From an uncultured Clostridia bacterium (GTDB taxonomy: Bacteria > Bacillota > Clostridia > TANB77 > CAG-508), in contig CAKPCK010000014.1 of the NCBI GenBank assembly GCA_934141555.1, forward strand, positions 1 through 40,839: a stretch of DNA of 40,839 bases, read 5' to 3'. The notes under the pieces were generated by a model that had not been told where the DNA came from, did not search any database, and worked only from the letters and a program-made list of their open reading frames with translations. Below, in pieces: positions 34,038 to 40,839 of the stretch. Both the position numbers and the translations under genes were made by a program. The stretch's first letter is position 1. Every line of letters begins with the position of its first letter.

Positions 34038-34112
34038 TATTACCTCACATTTATATTTTATACTACTATTATTTTTTTTTCAATGTTTTTTATTTAAAAA
34101 TTTATATGTAAC

Positions 34113-34136
34113 AAAAAAAACACTATAAAAATAGTG
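34113..34136 (-). terminator. Terminator downstream of the tRNA-Arg locus
   Basis: On the minus strand CACTAT-TTTT-ATAGTG (34136-34121) is followed by eight T. It sits 8 nt past the displaced tRNA 3'-end copy, where the original tRNA terminator would be. Confidence 0.8.
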
Positions 34137-34144
34137 CTAAATCC

Positions 34145-34165
34145 TGGTGTTCCTAGGCGGACTCG
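34145..34165 (-). repeat. Displaced copy of the tRNA-Arg 3' end (att scar)
   Basis: The 21 bp 34145-34165 repeat exactly the 3' terminal 21 bp of the intact tRNA-Arg gene at 34245-34265, 100 bp away and in the same orientation. The copy includes the CCA end, acceptor strand and part of the T arm, then diverges. This is the expected footprint of an element that integrated into the 3' end of the tRNA gene. Confidence 0.85.
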
Positions 34166-34244
34166 GCAAGCCGCGTCGGGAAAATGGTCTACCAGACCAT
34201 TTTCTTTTCCTCCTTTTCGAGTCCATTCTAGAAATATACTTATA

Positions 34245-34320
<76 letters not shown>

Positions 34321-34331
34321 ATTTCTTCTAC

Positions 34332-34360
34332 ATTATACTTCATTCATATAAAAAAAGCAA
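34332..34360 (-). promoter_or_regulatory. Candidate promoter of tRNA-Arg
   Basis: On the minus strand TTGCTT (34360-34355), a 17-bp spacer and TATAAT (34337-34332) lie just upstream of the tRNA 5' end at 34320. The -35 lies inside the adjacent terminator palindrome. Confidence 0.55.
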
Positions 34361-34377
34361 CAATATTGTTGCTTTTT
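34352..34377 (-). terminator. Terminator of the Rpn-family gene
   Basis: The perfect palindrome GCAACAATATTGTTGC (34357-34372) is flanked by A5 and T5, about 20 bp after the stop of the nuclease gene. Confidence 0.7.
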
Positions 34378-34399
34378 ATTTGTGTGAAAAATATTTGTT

Positions 34400-35293
34400 C
34401 TATTTTTTTGAAATTATTTTTTCTATTTCTTCTCTTGTATATCCTGTTATTTTCATAATCTTGTCTGTTTCAATTCTTTCTTCTACTAATTTTAAAACAA
34501 TTTCTTCTTGTTTTTGTTTCTTTCCTTCTTCTATTCCTTGTTTTAATCCTTTTCTTAACCCTTTTCTCAATCCTGTAGAAATCATATTATTTTGATCTCT
34601 TACATATTTTTCACGTAGCCAAGCTAACTCTTCTTCTCGTTCATCTTTTTTTATTTGATCTAATATTTTTTTGGCATCTTTTAATGCTTCATTACTATCT
34701 AATTCTTCTTTTTTTAAAGAATTTGGTTGCATTAAAAATCTAACCCATTTTTCTAATTCTTTATCTTCATTCATTTTACATTCCCCACTTTTTACTAATG
34801 TTTTTGGCAATTCAATGATATGTATTTCTAAAACTTCAGATAATATCACATGGCAAAACTCTTTTTCTCTAATTTTAAATTCGGTATGATATTTCTTTAT
34901 TTCTTTTAATTTTTCTAATTCAAAATTTGCCAATAATATTATTATTGTTTTATTTAATTCCGCATATCCATCACCTTCTTTTATACTTTTACTATAAAGC
35001 TTACTCCAATAATATAATATTCTTTCTTCTATATCGTCTTGATTTAAAACTTGCATTTCAATATCACACTGAATATTATTATTTATTATCGCTCTTACAT
35101 CAAGTATACCAACTTTATCATCACTTAAATCTTTTGGTAATATTGTATTTTTACTAATATCGATATTATCAATTTCATATTTAGTTACTGATTTCACAAA
35201 GTCTTTTGTAATATTTTCTTTTCCTTCATACCCAAAAATTCGCTTAAATATATAATCATTTGTAGGTTTTACTGCATTATTATTTATTGGCAT
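34400..35293 (-). CDS. Rpn-family (PD-(D/E)XK) nuclease / putative transposase
   Basis: 297 residues from the ATG at 35293, preceded by AGAAGGAAA; the in-frame extension upstream is untypical. The family start PTNDYIFKRIFG is followed by the nuclease core LDVRAIINNNIQCDIEMQV (catalytic Asp...x-x-Glu-x-Gln variant) and ERILYYWSKLY. The C-terminus has the Gly-rich repeats GLRKGLRKGLKQGIEEGKKQ and a short helical tail usual in these proteins. Rpn proteins are DNA nucleases that stimulate RecA-independent recombination and may act in phage defence or mobility. Single gene next to the tRNA-Arg integration scar. Confidence 0.88.
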   Translation of the reverse strand: MPINNNAVKPTNDYIFKRIFGYEGKENITKDFVKSVTKYEIDNIDISKNTILPKDLSDDKVGILDVRAIINNNIQCDIEMQVLNQDDIEERILYYWSKLYSKSIKEGDGYAELNKTIIILLANFELEKLKEIKKYHTEFKIREKEFCHVILSEVLEIHIIELPKTLVKSGECKMNEDKELEKWVRFLMQPNSLKKEELDSNEALKDAKKILDQIKKDEREEELAWLREKYVRDQNNMISTGLRKGLRKGLKQGIEEGKKQKQEEIVLKLVEERIETDKIMKITGYTREEIEKIISKK

Positions 35294-35531
35294 AAATTTC
35301 CTTCTTTCTTGTAAAATTTTCACTTCAAAGACCTTTGTGCTAAATATCACAAATAAAGCTTCCACACAAATAATTATCTAATTTAATGATTTTTTTCTGA
35401 TACTAAAATTTTGATTTAAAAATTTTTGAATTTAATAAAAAAATTATAAAATATTAGCACATTAGTGCTTGAATGAATAATTATTATATATCATATTTTT
35501 ATAGTTTTGTAAACCTTTTTTTGTCTCTTTA

Positions 35532-35560
35532 TTGATTAATTGTGAAAAATGATTTATAAT
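35532..35560 (+). promoter_or_regulatory. Promoter of the TtcA-like gene
   Basis: TTGATT (35532-35537), a 17-bp spacer and TATAAT (35555-35560). Start near 35567, followed by CGGAGG at 35582-35587. Confidence 0.7.
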
Positions 35561-35593
35561 ATTTAAGATTCATAAATTGTTCGGAGGTTTTAT

Positions 35594-36307
35594 ATGCAAC
35601 ATATTTTAAGTAAGATGAGAAAAGCTATAGAAGACTATAATATGATAGATGAAGGAGATAAAATTGCTGTTTGTTTATCAGGTGGAAAAGATTCAATTAC
35701 AATGTTAAACGGCTTAAAGGCTTTACAAAGATTTTATCCAAAACATTTTGATTTAATTGCTATTACTATTAATCCAGGATTTGAAAATTTTAATAAAGAT
35801 ATTCTTCAAAAAAATTGTGATGAAATTGGTGTTCCTCTTTTTATTGAAGATACTCAAATTAAAGAAATTGTTTTTGACGTTAGAAAAGAAAAAAATCCTT
35901 GCTCTTTATGTGCTAATTTGCGTAGGGGCATAATCAATTCAGTTGCCAAAAGAGAAGGATGTAATAAAATTGCTTTAGGTCATAATTTAGATGATGTAAT
36001 TGAAACCTTTATAATGAATCTAAAATATGCTGGAAATATTTCAACTTTTTCGCCAAAAAGTTATATGGACAGAAGTGGTATTACAATGATCAGACCTTTG
36101 ATTTTATTGACTGAAAAAGATACAAATCACTTTGTAAAAAAATACAATAAACAAGTTATGCCTAAAGTTTGTCCAATGGATGAAAATACAAAAAGAGAAG
36201 ATATAAAAGCTGAAATTTTTGCTTGGCAAAAAGAAATTCCTACAATTAAGGCTAATTTATTTGGTGCTATTTCTAGAAATATTGATGGTTGGAAAAAAAG
36301 TATGTAA
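35594..36307 (+). CDS. ttcA: TtcA-family tRNA 2-thiolation enzyme
   Basis: 237 residues, with CGGAGG upstream. The PP-loop SGGKDS (about 29-34) binds ATP. CSLC followed by ANLRRGI, and a third Cys in MPKVCPMD, match the three cysteine ligands of the TtcA iron-sulfur cluster; GHNLDDVIETFIMNL is the conserved family block. TtcA thiolates C32 of certain tRNAs. The protein is somewhat shorter than the Escherichia coli enzyme, so a related PP-loop thiolase cannot be excluded. Monocistronic, with its own promoter and terminator. Confidence 0.82.
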   Translation: MQHILSKMRKAIEDYNMIDEGDKIAVCLSGGKDSITMLNGLKALQRFYPKHFDLIAITINPGFENFNKDILQKNCDEIGVPLFIEDTQIKEIVFDVRKEKNPCSLCANLRRGIINSVAKREGCNKIALGHNLDDVIETFIMNLKYAGNISTFSPKSYMDRSGITMIRPLILLTEKDTNHFVKKYNKQVMPKVCPMDENTKREDIKAEIFAWQKEIPTIKANLFGAISRNIDGWKKSM

Positions 36308-36332
36308 TGCATATTTGCTTACATACTTTTTT
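36294..36332. terminator. Bidirectional terminator between the TtcA-like gene and pgm
   Basis: A 14-bp perfect stem, AAAAAAGTATGTAA (36294-36307) with TTACATACTTTTTT (36319-36332). The TtcA-like stop codon is part of the stem. Confidence 0.88.
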
Positions 36333-36337
36333 AAAAT

Positions 36338-38062
36338 TTATTTTACTAATTTTACCATTGCATCTTTTAATTCTTCTAAGTCTTTTTCTGCAGATTCCAT
36401 ACTATCTGCTTTTACACCCATATACAATTTTATTTTTGGTTCTGTTCCAGAAGGTCTTACACAACACCAAGCATTGTTTTCTAATTCATAATATAATACA
36501 TTTGATTTTGGTAATCCTGTTTTTCTTTGTTCTCCTGTAATTAAGTTTTTAATTTTATCAAGTTCAACATCTTTAAATTCAATTACTTTATATTTTCCTA
36601 TTTTTTCTGGTAAATTATTTCTCATATTTGTCATCATAGACTTTATTTTTTCAGCCCCATCAGCACCTTCTAATACTATTGAAACTTGATCTTCTTTATA
36701 GAATCCATATTTTTCATAAATTTTCATCATTTGATCCCACAAAGTCATTCCTTTTGATTTATAATATGCAGCAGCTTCACATAATGACATTACTGCAGAA
36801 ATACCATCTTTATCTCTTGCATAATCTCCAATTAAGCATCCATAGCTTTCTTCAAATCCAAATACATAAGTTTTGTCTTTCTTTTCTTCTGCTTTTTTTA
36901 TAACTGCCCCTATATTTTTAAATCCTGTTAAAACTTCAATACACTCTAATCCGTAGTTTTTTGCAATTGCTTTTGCTAGTTCAGATGATACGATTGTAGT
37001 TATAAACATTCCATCTGCTGGTAATAATCCTTTTTCTTTCATTTGAGAAATTCTATATTCTGCAATCAATAGTGCTGACATATTTCCTGTATATGTCATA
37101 TATTCTCCTGTTTTTGTATCTTTAGCATATATTCCAAGTCTATCAGCATCAGGGTCATTTGCAAGTACAACATCAGCATCTACTTTTTTAGCTAATTCTA
37201 ATGCTAATTTAAATGCTTTTTTGTCTTCAGGGTTAGGGTAATCTACTGTTGGGAAATTTCCATCTGGTTTTTCTTGTTCTGGAACTACATATACATTTTC
37301 AAATCCTAATTCTTTTAATAATTTTGATGTTACTGTATTTCCAGTTCCATGTAATGGTGTATAAACTATTTTTAATTTTTTTCCTTCTTCTCTTACAATT
37401 TCAGGATTTAATACTAAACTTTTTAAAGTATTTATATATTTATCATCCATTTCTGTTCCAACAACATTAAATAAGCCTTTTTTTACCGCTTCTTCTTTAC
37501 TTATAGTTTTTATTTCTTTAAAATCTGAAATAGCTCTTACTTTTGCTATTATATCTTTATCTCTTGGTGCAACAATCTGTGAACCATCATCCCAGTAAAC
37601 TTTATATCCGTTATATTTTGGAGGATTATGACTAGCTGTTATCATTATTCCTGCTGTGCATCCTAATTGTCTTACTGCAAATGATAATTCTGGAACTGGT
37701 CTTAATTTTTCAAATAAATATGTTTTTATTCCATTTGCATTCAATATTAAAGCTGTTTGTAAACTAAATTCATCTGACATTCTTCTTGAGTCATAACTAA
37801 TTGCAACACCTTTATCTTGTGTTCCTTGTTCTATTATGTAATTAGCTAATCCCTGTGTTGCTTTTCCAACTGTATATTTATTCATTCTGTTTGTTCCCAT
37901 TCCTATTACACCACGTAAACCTGCTGTACCAAATTCAAGTTCTTTATAAAATCTATCTTTTATTTCCTCATCATTTCCTTTTATCTCTAGTAATTCTTTT
38001 TTTGTTTCTTCATCAAATGCTGGTTCTGTACACCATCTTTCATATTCTTTTAAATAATCCAT
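36338..38062 (-). CDS. pgm: Phosphoglucomutase (alpha-D-phosphohexomutase)
   Basis: 574 residues from the ATG at 38062, with AAAGGAAG upstream; the ATG six codons earlier overlaps it. All four active-site loops are present: phosphoserine loop TASHNP, metal loop DPDADRLG, sugar-specificity loop FEESYG and phosphate-binding loop RPSGTEPK. The long form with GTAGLRG near the N-terminus fits PgcA-type phosphoglucomutase rather than GlmM. It interconverts glucose-6-phosphate and glucose-1-phosphate, feeding the UDP-sugar pyrophosphorylase encoded just upstream (65 bp). Confidence 0.93.
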   Translation of the reverse strand: MDYLKEYERWCTEPAFDEETKKELLEIKGNDEEIKDRFYKELEFGTAGLRGVIGMGTNRMNKYTVGKATQGLANYIIEQGTQDKGVAISYDSRRMSDEFSLQTALILNANGIKTYLFEKLRPVPELSFAVRQLGCTAGIMITASHNPPKYNGYKVYWDDGSQIVAPRDKDIIAKVRAISDFKEIKTISKEEAVKKGLFNVVGTEMDDKYINTLKSLVLNPEIVREEGKKLKIVYTPLHGTGNTVTSKLLKELGFENVYVVPEQEKPDGNFPTVDYPNPEDKKAFKLALELAKKVDADVVLANDPDADRLGIYAKDTKTGEYMTYTGNMSALLIAEYRISQMKEKGLLPADGMFITTIVSSELAKAIAKNYGLECIEVLTGFKNIGAVIKKAEEKKDKTYVFGFEESYGCLIGDYARDKDGISAVMSLCEAAAYYKSKGMTLWDQMMKIYEKYGFYKEDQVSIVLEGADGAEKIKSMMTNMRNNLPEKIGKYKVIEFKDVELDKIKNLITGEQRKTGLPKSNVLYYELENNAWCCVRPSGTEPKIKLYMGVKADSMESAEKDLEELKDAMVKLVK

Positions 38063-38092
38063 CTTTATTCTTCCTTTCATATTTATTAAAAA

Positions 38093-38117
38093 TGCTACTG
38101 ATTTTAAACCAGTAGCA
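38093..38117 (-). terminator. Terminator of the UDP-sugar pyrophosphorylase gene
   Basis: TGCTACTG (38093-38100) pairs with CAGTAGCA (38110-38117) over a 9-nt loop, followed by T5 on the minus strand. It lies between this gene and pgm, so pgm expression may depend on read-through or its own promoter. Confidence 0.75.
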
Positions 38118-38127
38118 ATATTATATA

Positions 38128-39372
38128 TTATTTTAAATTATAGAATTTTCTATATAGCTCTCTTGCTGTTTCTGGGCTATCTGTTCCTGTTGCATTTTTT
38201 ACAGGAGCAAATTCTTCTTCCCTCTTTACTCTTAATATAGCCATATCATCTAATTCTCCAAAAGCATCAAATAGAAATGCTTCAAATTTGTATGCATTTG
38301 GTCCGTCTGGTACTACTTTGTTTCCATCTTTATCTATATATGTTGCTTTTTTAAAAGCTGTATGGTATGGTAATGGTTTATTTCCCATTCTTTCAATTGC
38401 ATCAATATTAAATAAATTGCATAAAATATGAGATTCACCAAAAACAAGTTCTCCATTTTCATCAACTTGTTCTGCCATATCATCAGGTATTTCTGTATAT
38501 TCAATTACTGATGGTCTTCCATTTTTCTTACAAAATACTCCAACTTTTTCTTTTGGATTTGCTTTTACTACTGATTTTCCTGCTGCAGTTACATCTTTAT
38601 CTATAGCAATTCCCATAAGAACTGGATCTACCATTTTTACTAAACAGTTATCAACACCACCAATAAATACCCATTCAACACCTAGTTCTCTCATTTTTTG
38701 AGTCATTCCATTTTTTACAAGTGCTTCATATATTCCACCATGTCCATTTGCAGCCTCTTTTACAAGCCCATCTTCACCAATCAATATTTTTCCTTCCATA
38801 TCAACCATTGGTAATTCTTCTTGAATAAAGAAAAACAAATTTTTATCTTTTTCATATCCAAAATTTCTATTCTTAGCAAAGAATTCAATTGTATCATTAT
38901 TATTCTCTCTGCTTGTCATTATAAACCATGGAATTATAACTCCATATTTACGGCCTTGCTCTTTTAAGCCATCACTTAATAGTTCAAATAAAGATTTATG
39001 TGACTCTAATCCGATATCAAAAGTTCCTTTTGGTCCTTTGTGCCCTAGCCTTGTTCCTTGTCCACCAGCCATTGTTACTGCTGCTAATTTTTTATTTTTT
39101 ATAGCTTCTGCTCCAATTGCATGATATCCTTTATAATTGTCATATAATTTATCTTTATCCATATAATCAATTGGTTGTATATCAAATTCTTCAACCTCTG
39201 GTGTTTTTTTAGTATTTTCATATAAACTTTTTATTAATTCAAAATCAATATTATTTATTTGTTTTAATAATTCTTTTTTCTTTTTTTCGTCTAAGTTATC
39301 ATATCCATTTAATAAATGTTCTTGTCCATATTTTTTTAGAGTCCTCTTAATTTCATCAAAATTTTCGTCCAT
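38128..39372 (-). CDS. UDPGP-family UTP-dependent sugar-1-phosphate uridylyltransferase
   Basis: 414 residues, with AAAGGAAG before the ATG. The nucleotide-binding signature AGGQGTRLGHKGPKG (about 99-113), the segment GHGGIYEAL and VDNCLVKMVDP mark the UDPGP family, which includes eukaryotic-type UDP-GlcNAc and UDP-sugar pyrophosphorylases. It is not a GalU. It forms a UDP-sugar from UTP and a sugar-1-phosphate; whether the sugar is GlcNAc or glucose cannot be settled. The neighbouring phosphoglucomutase argues for glucose-1-phosphate or broad use. Confidence 0.9.
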   Translation of the reverse strand: MDENFDEIKRTLKKYGQEHLLNGYDNLDEKKKKELLKQINNIDFELIKSLYENTKKTPEVEEFDIQPIDYMDKDKLYDNYKGYHAIGAEAIKNKKLAAVTMAGGQGTRLGHKGPKGTFDIGLESHKSLFELLSDGLKEQGRKYGVIIPWFIMTSRENNNDTIEFFAKNRNFGYEKDKNLFFFIQEELPMVDMEGKILIGEDGLVKEAANGHGGIYEALVKNGMTQKMRELGVEWVFIGGVDNCLVKMVDPVLMGIAIDKDVTAAGKSVVKANPKEKVGVFCKKNGRPSVIEYTEIPDDMAEQVDENGELVFGESHILCNLFNIDAIERMGNKPLPYHTAFKKATYIDKDGNKVVPDGPNAYKFEAFLFDAFGELDDMAILRVKREEEFAPVKNATGTDSPETARELYRKFYNLK

Positions 39373-39475
39373 AGTATACTTCCTTTCTTAGTTCATAATC
39401 TATATATATACTATTTTTTCGAAAAATTCAATAGATTATACGAAAATTTTGGCATATTAATGAAAAGATAATTTT

Positions 39476-39919
39476 TTATTTTAAATTCTTTATTCCTAAT
39501 GTATTAAGAACTCCATCATATTTGTTAGCTATATCTTGCATGTTGTCTTTTATTTCATTATAATCATAACATGCAATAAGCCTTATATTTTCTATTTTTT
39601 GTTTTTTTATATTAAACATTTTTTCTTCTATAAATTTTTTACTTCCTATTAATATAATATCTGTATTTGGATTTATTTTTATATCTTTTTCTTGTTTATT
39701 CCATCCTAAATTAATTATTTTATCTCTTTTATCTTCATTTATATTTGTTTTATTAATTACTTCTTTTAATGTCTCTGCTAAATTTTTTTCTGTTATTATA
39801 ACAATTTCTTCTCCTTCTTCTATTTTTTTACTAATATATGGTAATAGCATAATTTCTAAATGATAATCACTCACATAAAAATTACAAATATCTTTTACCT
39901 TCTTTTCTTCTAAAACCAT
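39476..39919 (-). CDS. Unnamed conserved-looking protein
   Basis: 147 residues from the ATG at 39919, with AAAGGA 8 nt upstream; the ATG three codons earlier touches that site. The layout is a small alpha/beta fold: FYVSDYHLEIMLLPYI, then EGEEIVIITEKNLAETL, then TDIILIGSKKFIEEKM and IRLIACYDYNEI, alternating strands and helices as in a Rossmann-like domain of about 150 residues. I have the impression of similar clostridial hypotheticals, but no named family. No membrane segment or catalytic pattern. Monocistronic, opposite to spoIIR. Confidence 0.75.
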   Translation of the reverse strand: MVLEEKKVKDICNFYVSDYHLEIMLLPYISKKIEEGEEIVIITEKNLAETLKEVINKTNINEDKRDKIINLGWNKQEKDIKINPNTDIILIGSKKFIEEKMFNIKKQKIENIRLIACYDYNEIKDNMQDIANKYDGVLNTLGIKNLK

Positions 39920-40085
39920 ATTATCCATCCTTTCAATAGATTTTTACTTACTGGTAAATTTTACCATTTATTCTTTTGTATGTCAAGTATATCAAAAAAA
40001 TTTTTAATGTATATTTTATATTTTTTGGGTAAAAATTATTTTAAAGATATTTTTTTACAAATATGTTAACTTGGAGGTTATTATT

Positions 40086-40739
40086 ATGAAAAAATTTTTT
40101 AGATTATTTAAAATTTACCTTTTTTTAATATTTTTACTATTTATATATGTTATCTTTTGTGCTCAAAGTTATTCAAATGCTGTTTCTTCTAATATATCTA
40201 CTGCTGTATTTAGGCTACATGTTATAGCTAATAGTGATTCTGACGAAGATCAACAATTAAAATTAAAAGTAAGAGATTCTTTACTTCAATATATGAATAC
40301 TTTATGTTCTAATTGTAGTACAAAAGAAGAAGCTATGCTAATTGCTAATAATCATAAAAATGATTTTCAAGAAATAGCTGAAAATGTAATTATAGAAAAC
40401 AATTATAATTATCCTGTAAAAATAAAAATTAATAATTTTTATTTTCCAACAAAAACTTATGGAGATATTTCTTTACCAGCTGGATATTATGATGCTCTAA
40501 GAGTTGAAATCGGAGAAGCAAAAGGAAAAAATTGGTGGTGTGTAATGTTTCCTTCTTTATGCTTTATAGATATTAGCTCTGGAGTTGTAAGTTCAGAAGG
40601 AAAAGAAAACTTAGAAAAAAATCTAGATTCTGAATCATATGAAATAATTTCAGAAAGCAAAGTATCACCTGAATTCAAATTTAAATTTAAAGTTTTAGAA
40701 ATGTTTTCACAGAACATATTATTCACAGCGAAAAATTAA
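40086..40739 (+). CDS. spoIIR: Stage II sporulation protein R
   Basis: 217 residues from the ATG at 40086, 8 nt after GGAGG. An N-terminal signal/anchor segment (about 8-27) is followed by the conserved block FRLHVIANSDSDEDQQLKLKVRD and later the GKNWWCVMFPSLCF motif, both diagnostic of SpoIIR. It is secreted from the forespore to the intermembrane space, where it triggers SpoIIGA to process pro-sigma-E in the mother cell. It is normally transcribed by sigma-F. Its presence with ypeB and an SASP supports real sporulation capacity. Confidence 0.95.
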   Translation: MKKFFRLFKIYLFLIFLLFIYVIFCAQSYSNAVSSNISTAVFRLHVIANSDSDEDQQLKLKVRDSLLQYMNTLCSNCSTKEEAMLIANNHKNDFQEIAENVIIENNYNYPVKIKINNFYFPTKTYGDISLPAGYYDALRVEIGEAKGKNWWCVMFPSLCFIDISSGVVSSEGKENLEKNLDSESYEIISESKVSPEFKFKFKVLEMFSQNILFTAKN

Positions 40740-40810
40740 AAATCTCTTGTAATCTTTATTCATTTATGATATATTTTATGTGATTATTTTAAATACGAGG
40801 AGGAATACTT

Positions 40811-40839
40811 TTGGAAAAACTAGTAATAACTGGACCAAC
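40811..40839 (+). CDS. murA: Start of a probable murA (cut by window end)
   Basis: A TTG at 40811, with GAGGAGGA upstream, opens nine codons, MEKLVITGP, before the window ends. The form MEKLVI(T/N/R)G is the usual N-terminus of UDP-N-acetylglucosamine 1-carboxyvinyltransferase, which commits UDP-GlcNAc to peptidoglycan. Ten residues are too few for certainty. Confidence 0.45.

Overview
The window is very AT-rich DNA, by eye about 25-28% G+C, from a spore-forming Firmicute of the clostridial type. The evidence is three sporulation genes (an alpha/beta small acid-soluble spore protein, ypeB and spoIIR), a small SRP RNA next to dnaX-ybaB-recR, strong AGGAGG ribosome binding sites, and TTG/GTG starts. 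Most genes lie on the minus strand. I infer an uncultivated gut-type clostridium; the sequence does not fix the lineage.

Left end (1 to about 6.1 kb): edge of an integrative element carrying phage-defence genes. It holds the 3' end of an unnamed gene, a SieB-like superinfection-exclusion membrane protein, a solo reverse transcriptase (RT) on the minus strand, a tyrosine integrase, and an AIPR-type abortive-infection protein. Upstream of the RT is a promoter-driven structured region of about 360 nt with several strong hairpins and a possible pseudoknot. This solo-RT-plus-upstream-RNA layout is that of the DRT2/DRT9 class of defence RTs. The presumed RNA region is also open for more than 70 codons on both strands, which is the most interesting signal in the window. 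Between integrase and AIPR lies an exact 45-nt tRNA 3' half (anticodon CAT) with no 5' half, which looks like an attachment-site scar.

6.1-15.2 kb: chromosomal housekeeping and small accessory genes. In order: YfcE-type phosphodiesterase, NUDIX hydrolase, Maf, a transglutaminase-like gene with an unnamed partner, tRNA-Pro(TGG), pcrA, a decayed oleate hydratase fragment joined to a TetR pseudogene, an alpha/beta hydrolase and a ZIP metal transporter.

15.3-24.6 kb: an ABC exporter whose base composition looks unlike its neighbours, prfA, a YhaO/YhaN-like (SbcD/SbcC-like) pair, and a three-gene operon. The operon has a consensus promoter and ends in an orphan VirD4-type coupling ATPase, with no relaxase or other conjugation gene nearby.

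24.6-34.1 kb: a DnaJ-like protein, murF, a spore protein gene, ypeB and a diacylglycerol glucosyltransferase. Then comes the classic cluster recR / ybaB / dnaX / SRP RNA / membrane protein / tadA (listed left to right, transcribed right to left).

34.1-40.8 kb: tRNA-Arg(CCT) with a displaced 21-bp copy of its 3' end exactly 100 bp away (a second integration scar). Next are an Rpn-family nuclease, a TtcA-like tRNA thiolase, phosphoglucomutase and a UDP-sugar pyrophosphorylase (together making UDP-sugars for envelope glycans and glycolipids), an unnamed conserved gene, spoIIR and the first codons of a probable murA. Convergent and operon-end gaps usually carry clear hairpin terminators.
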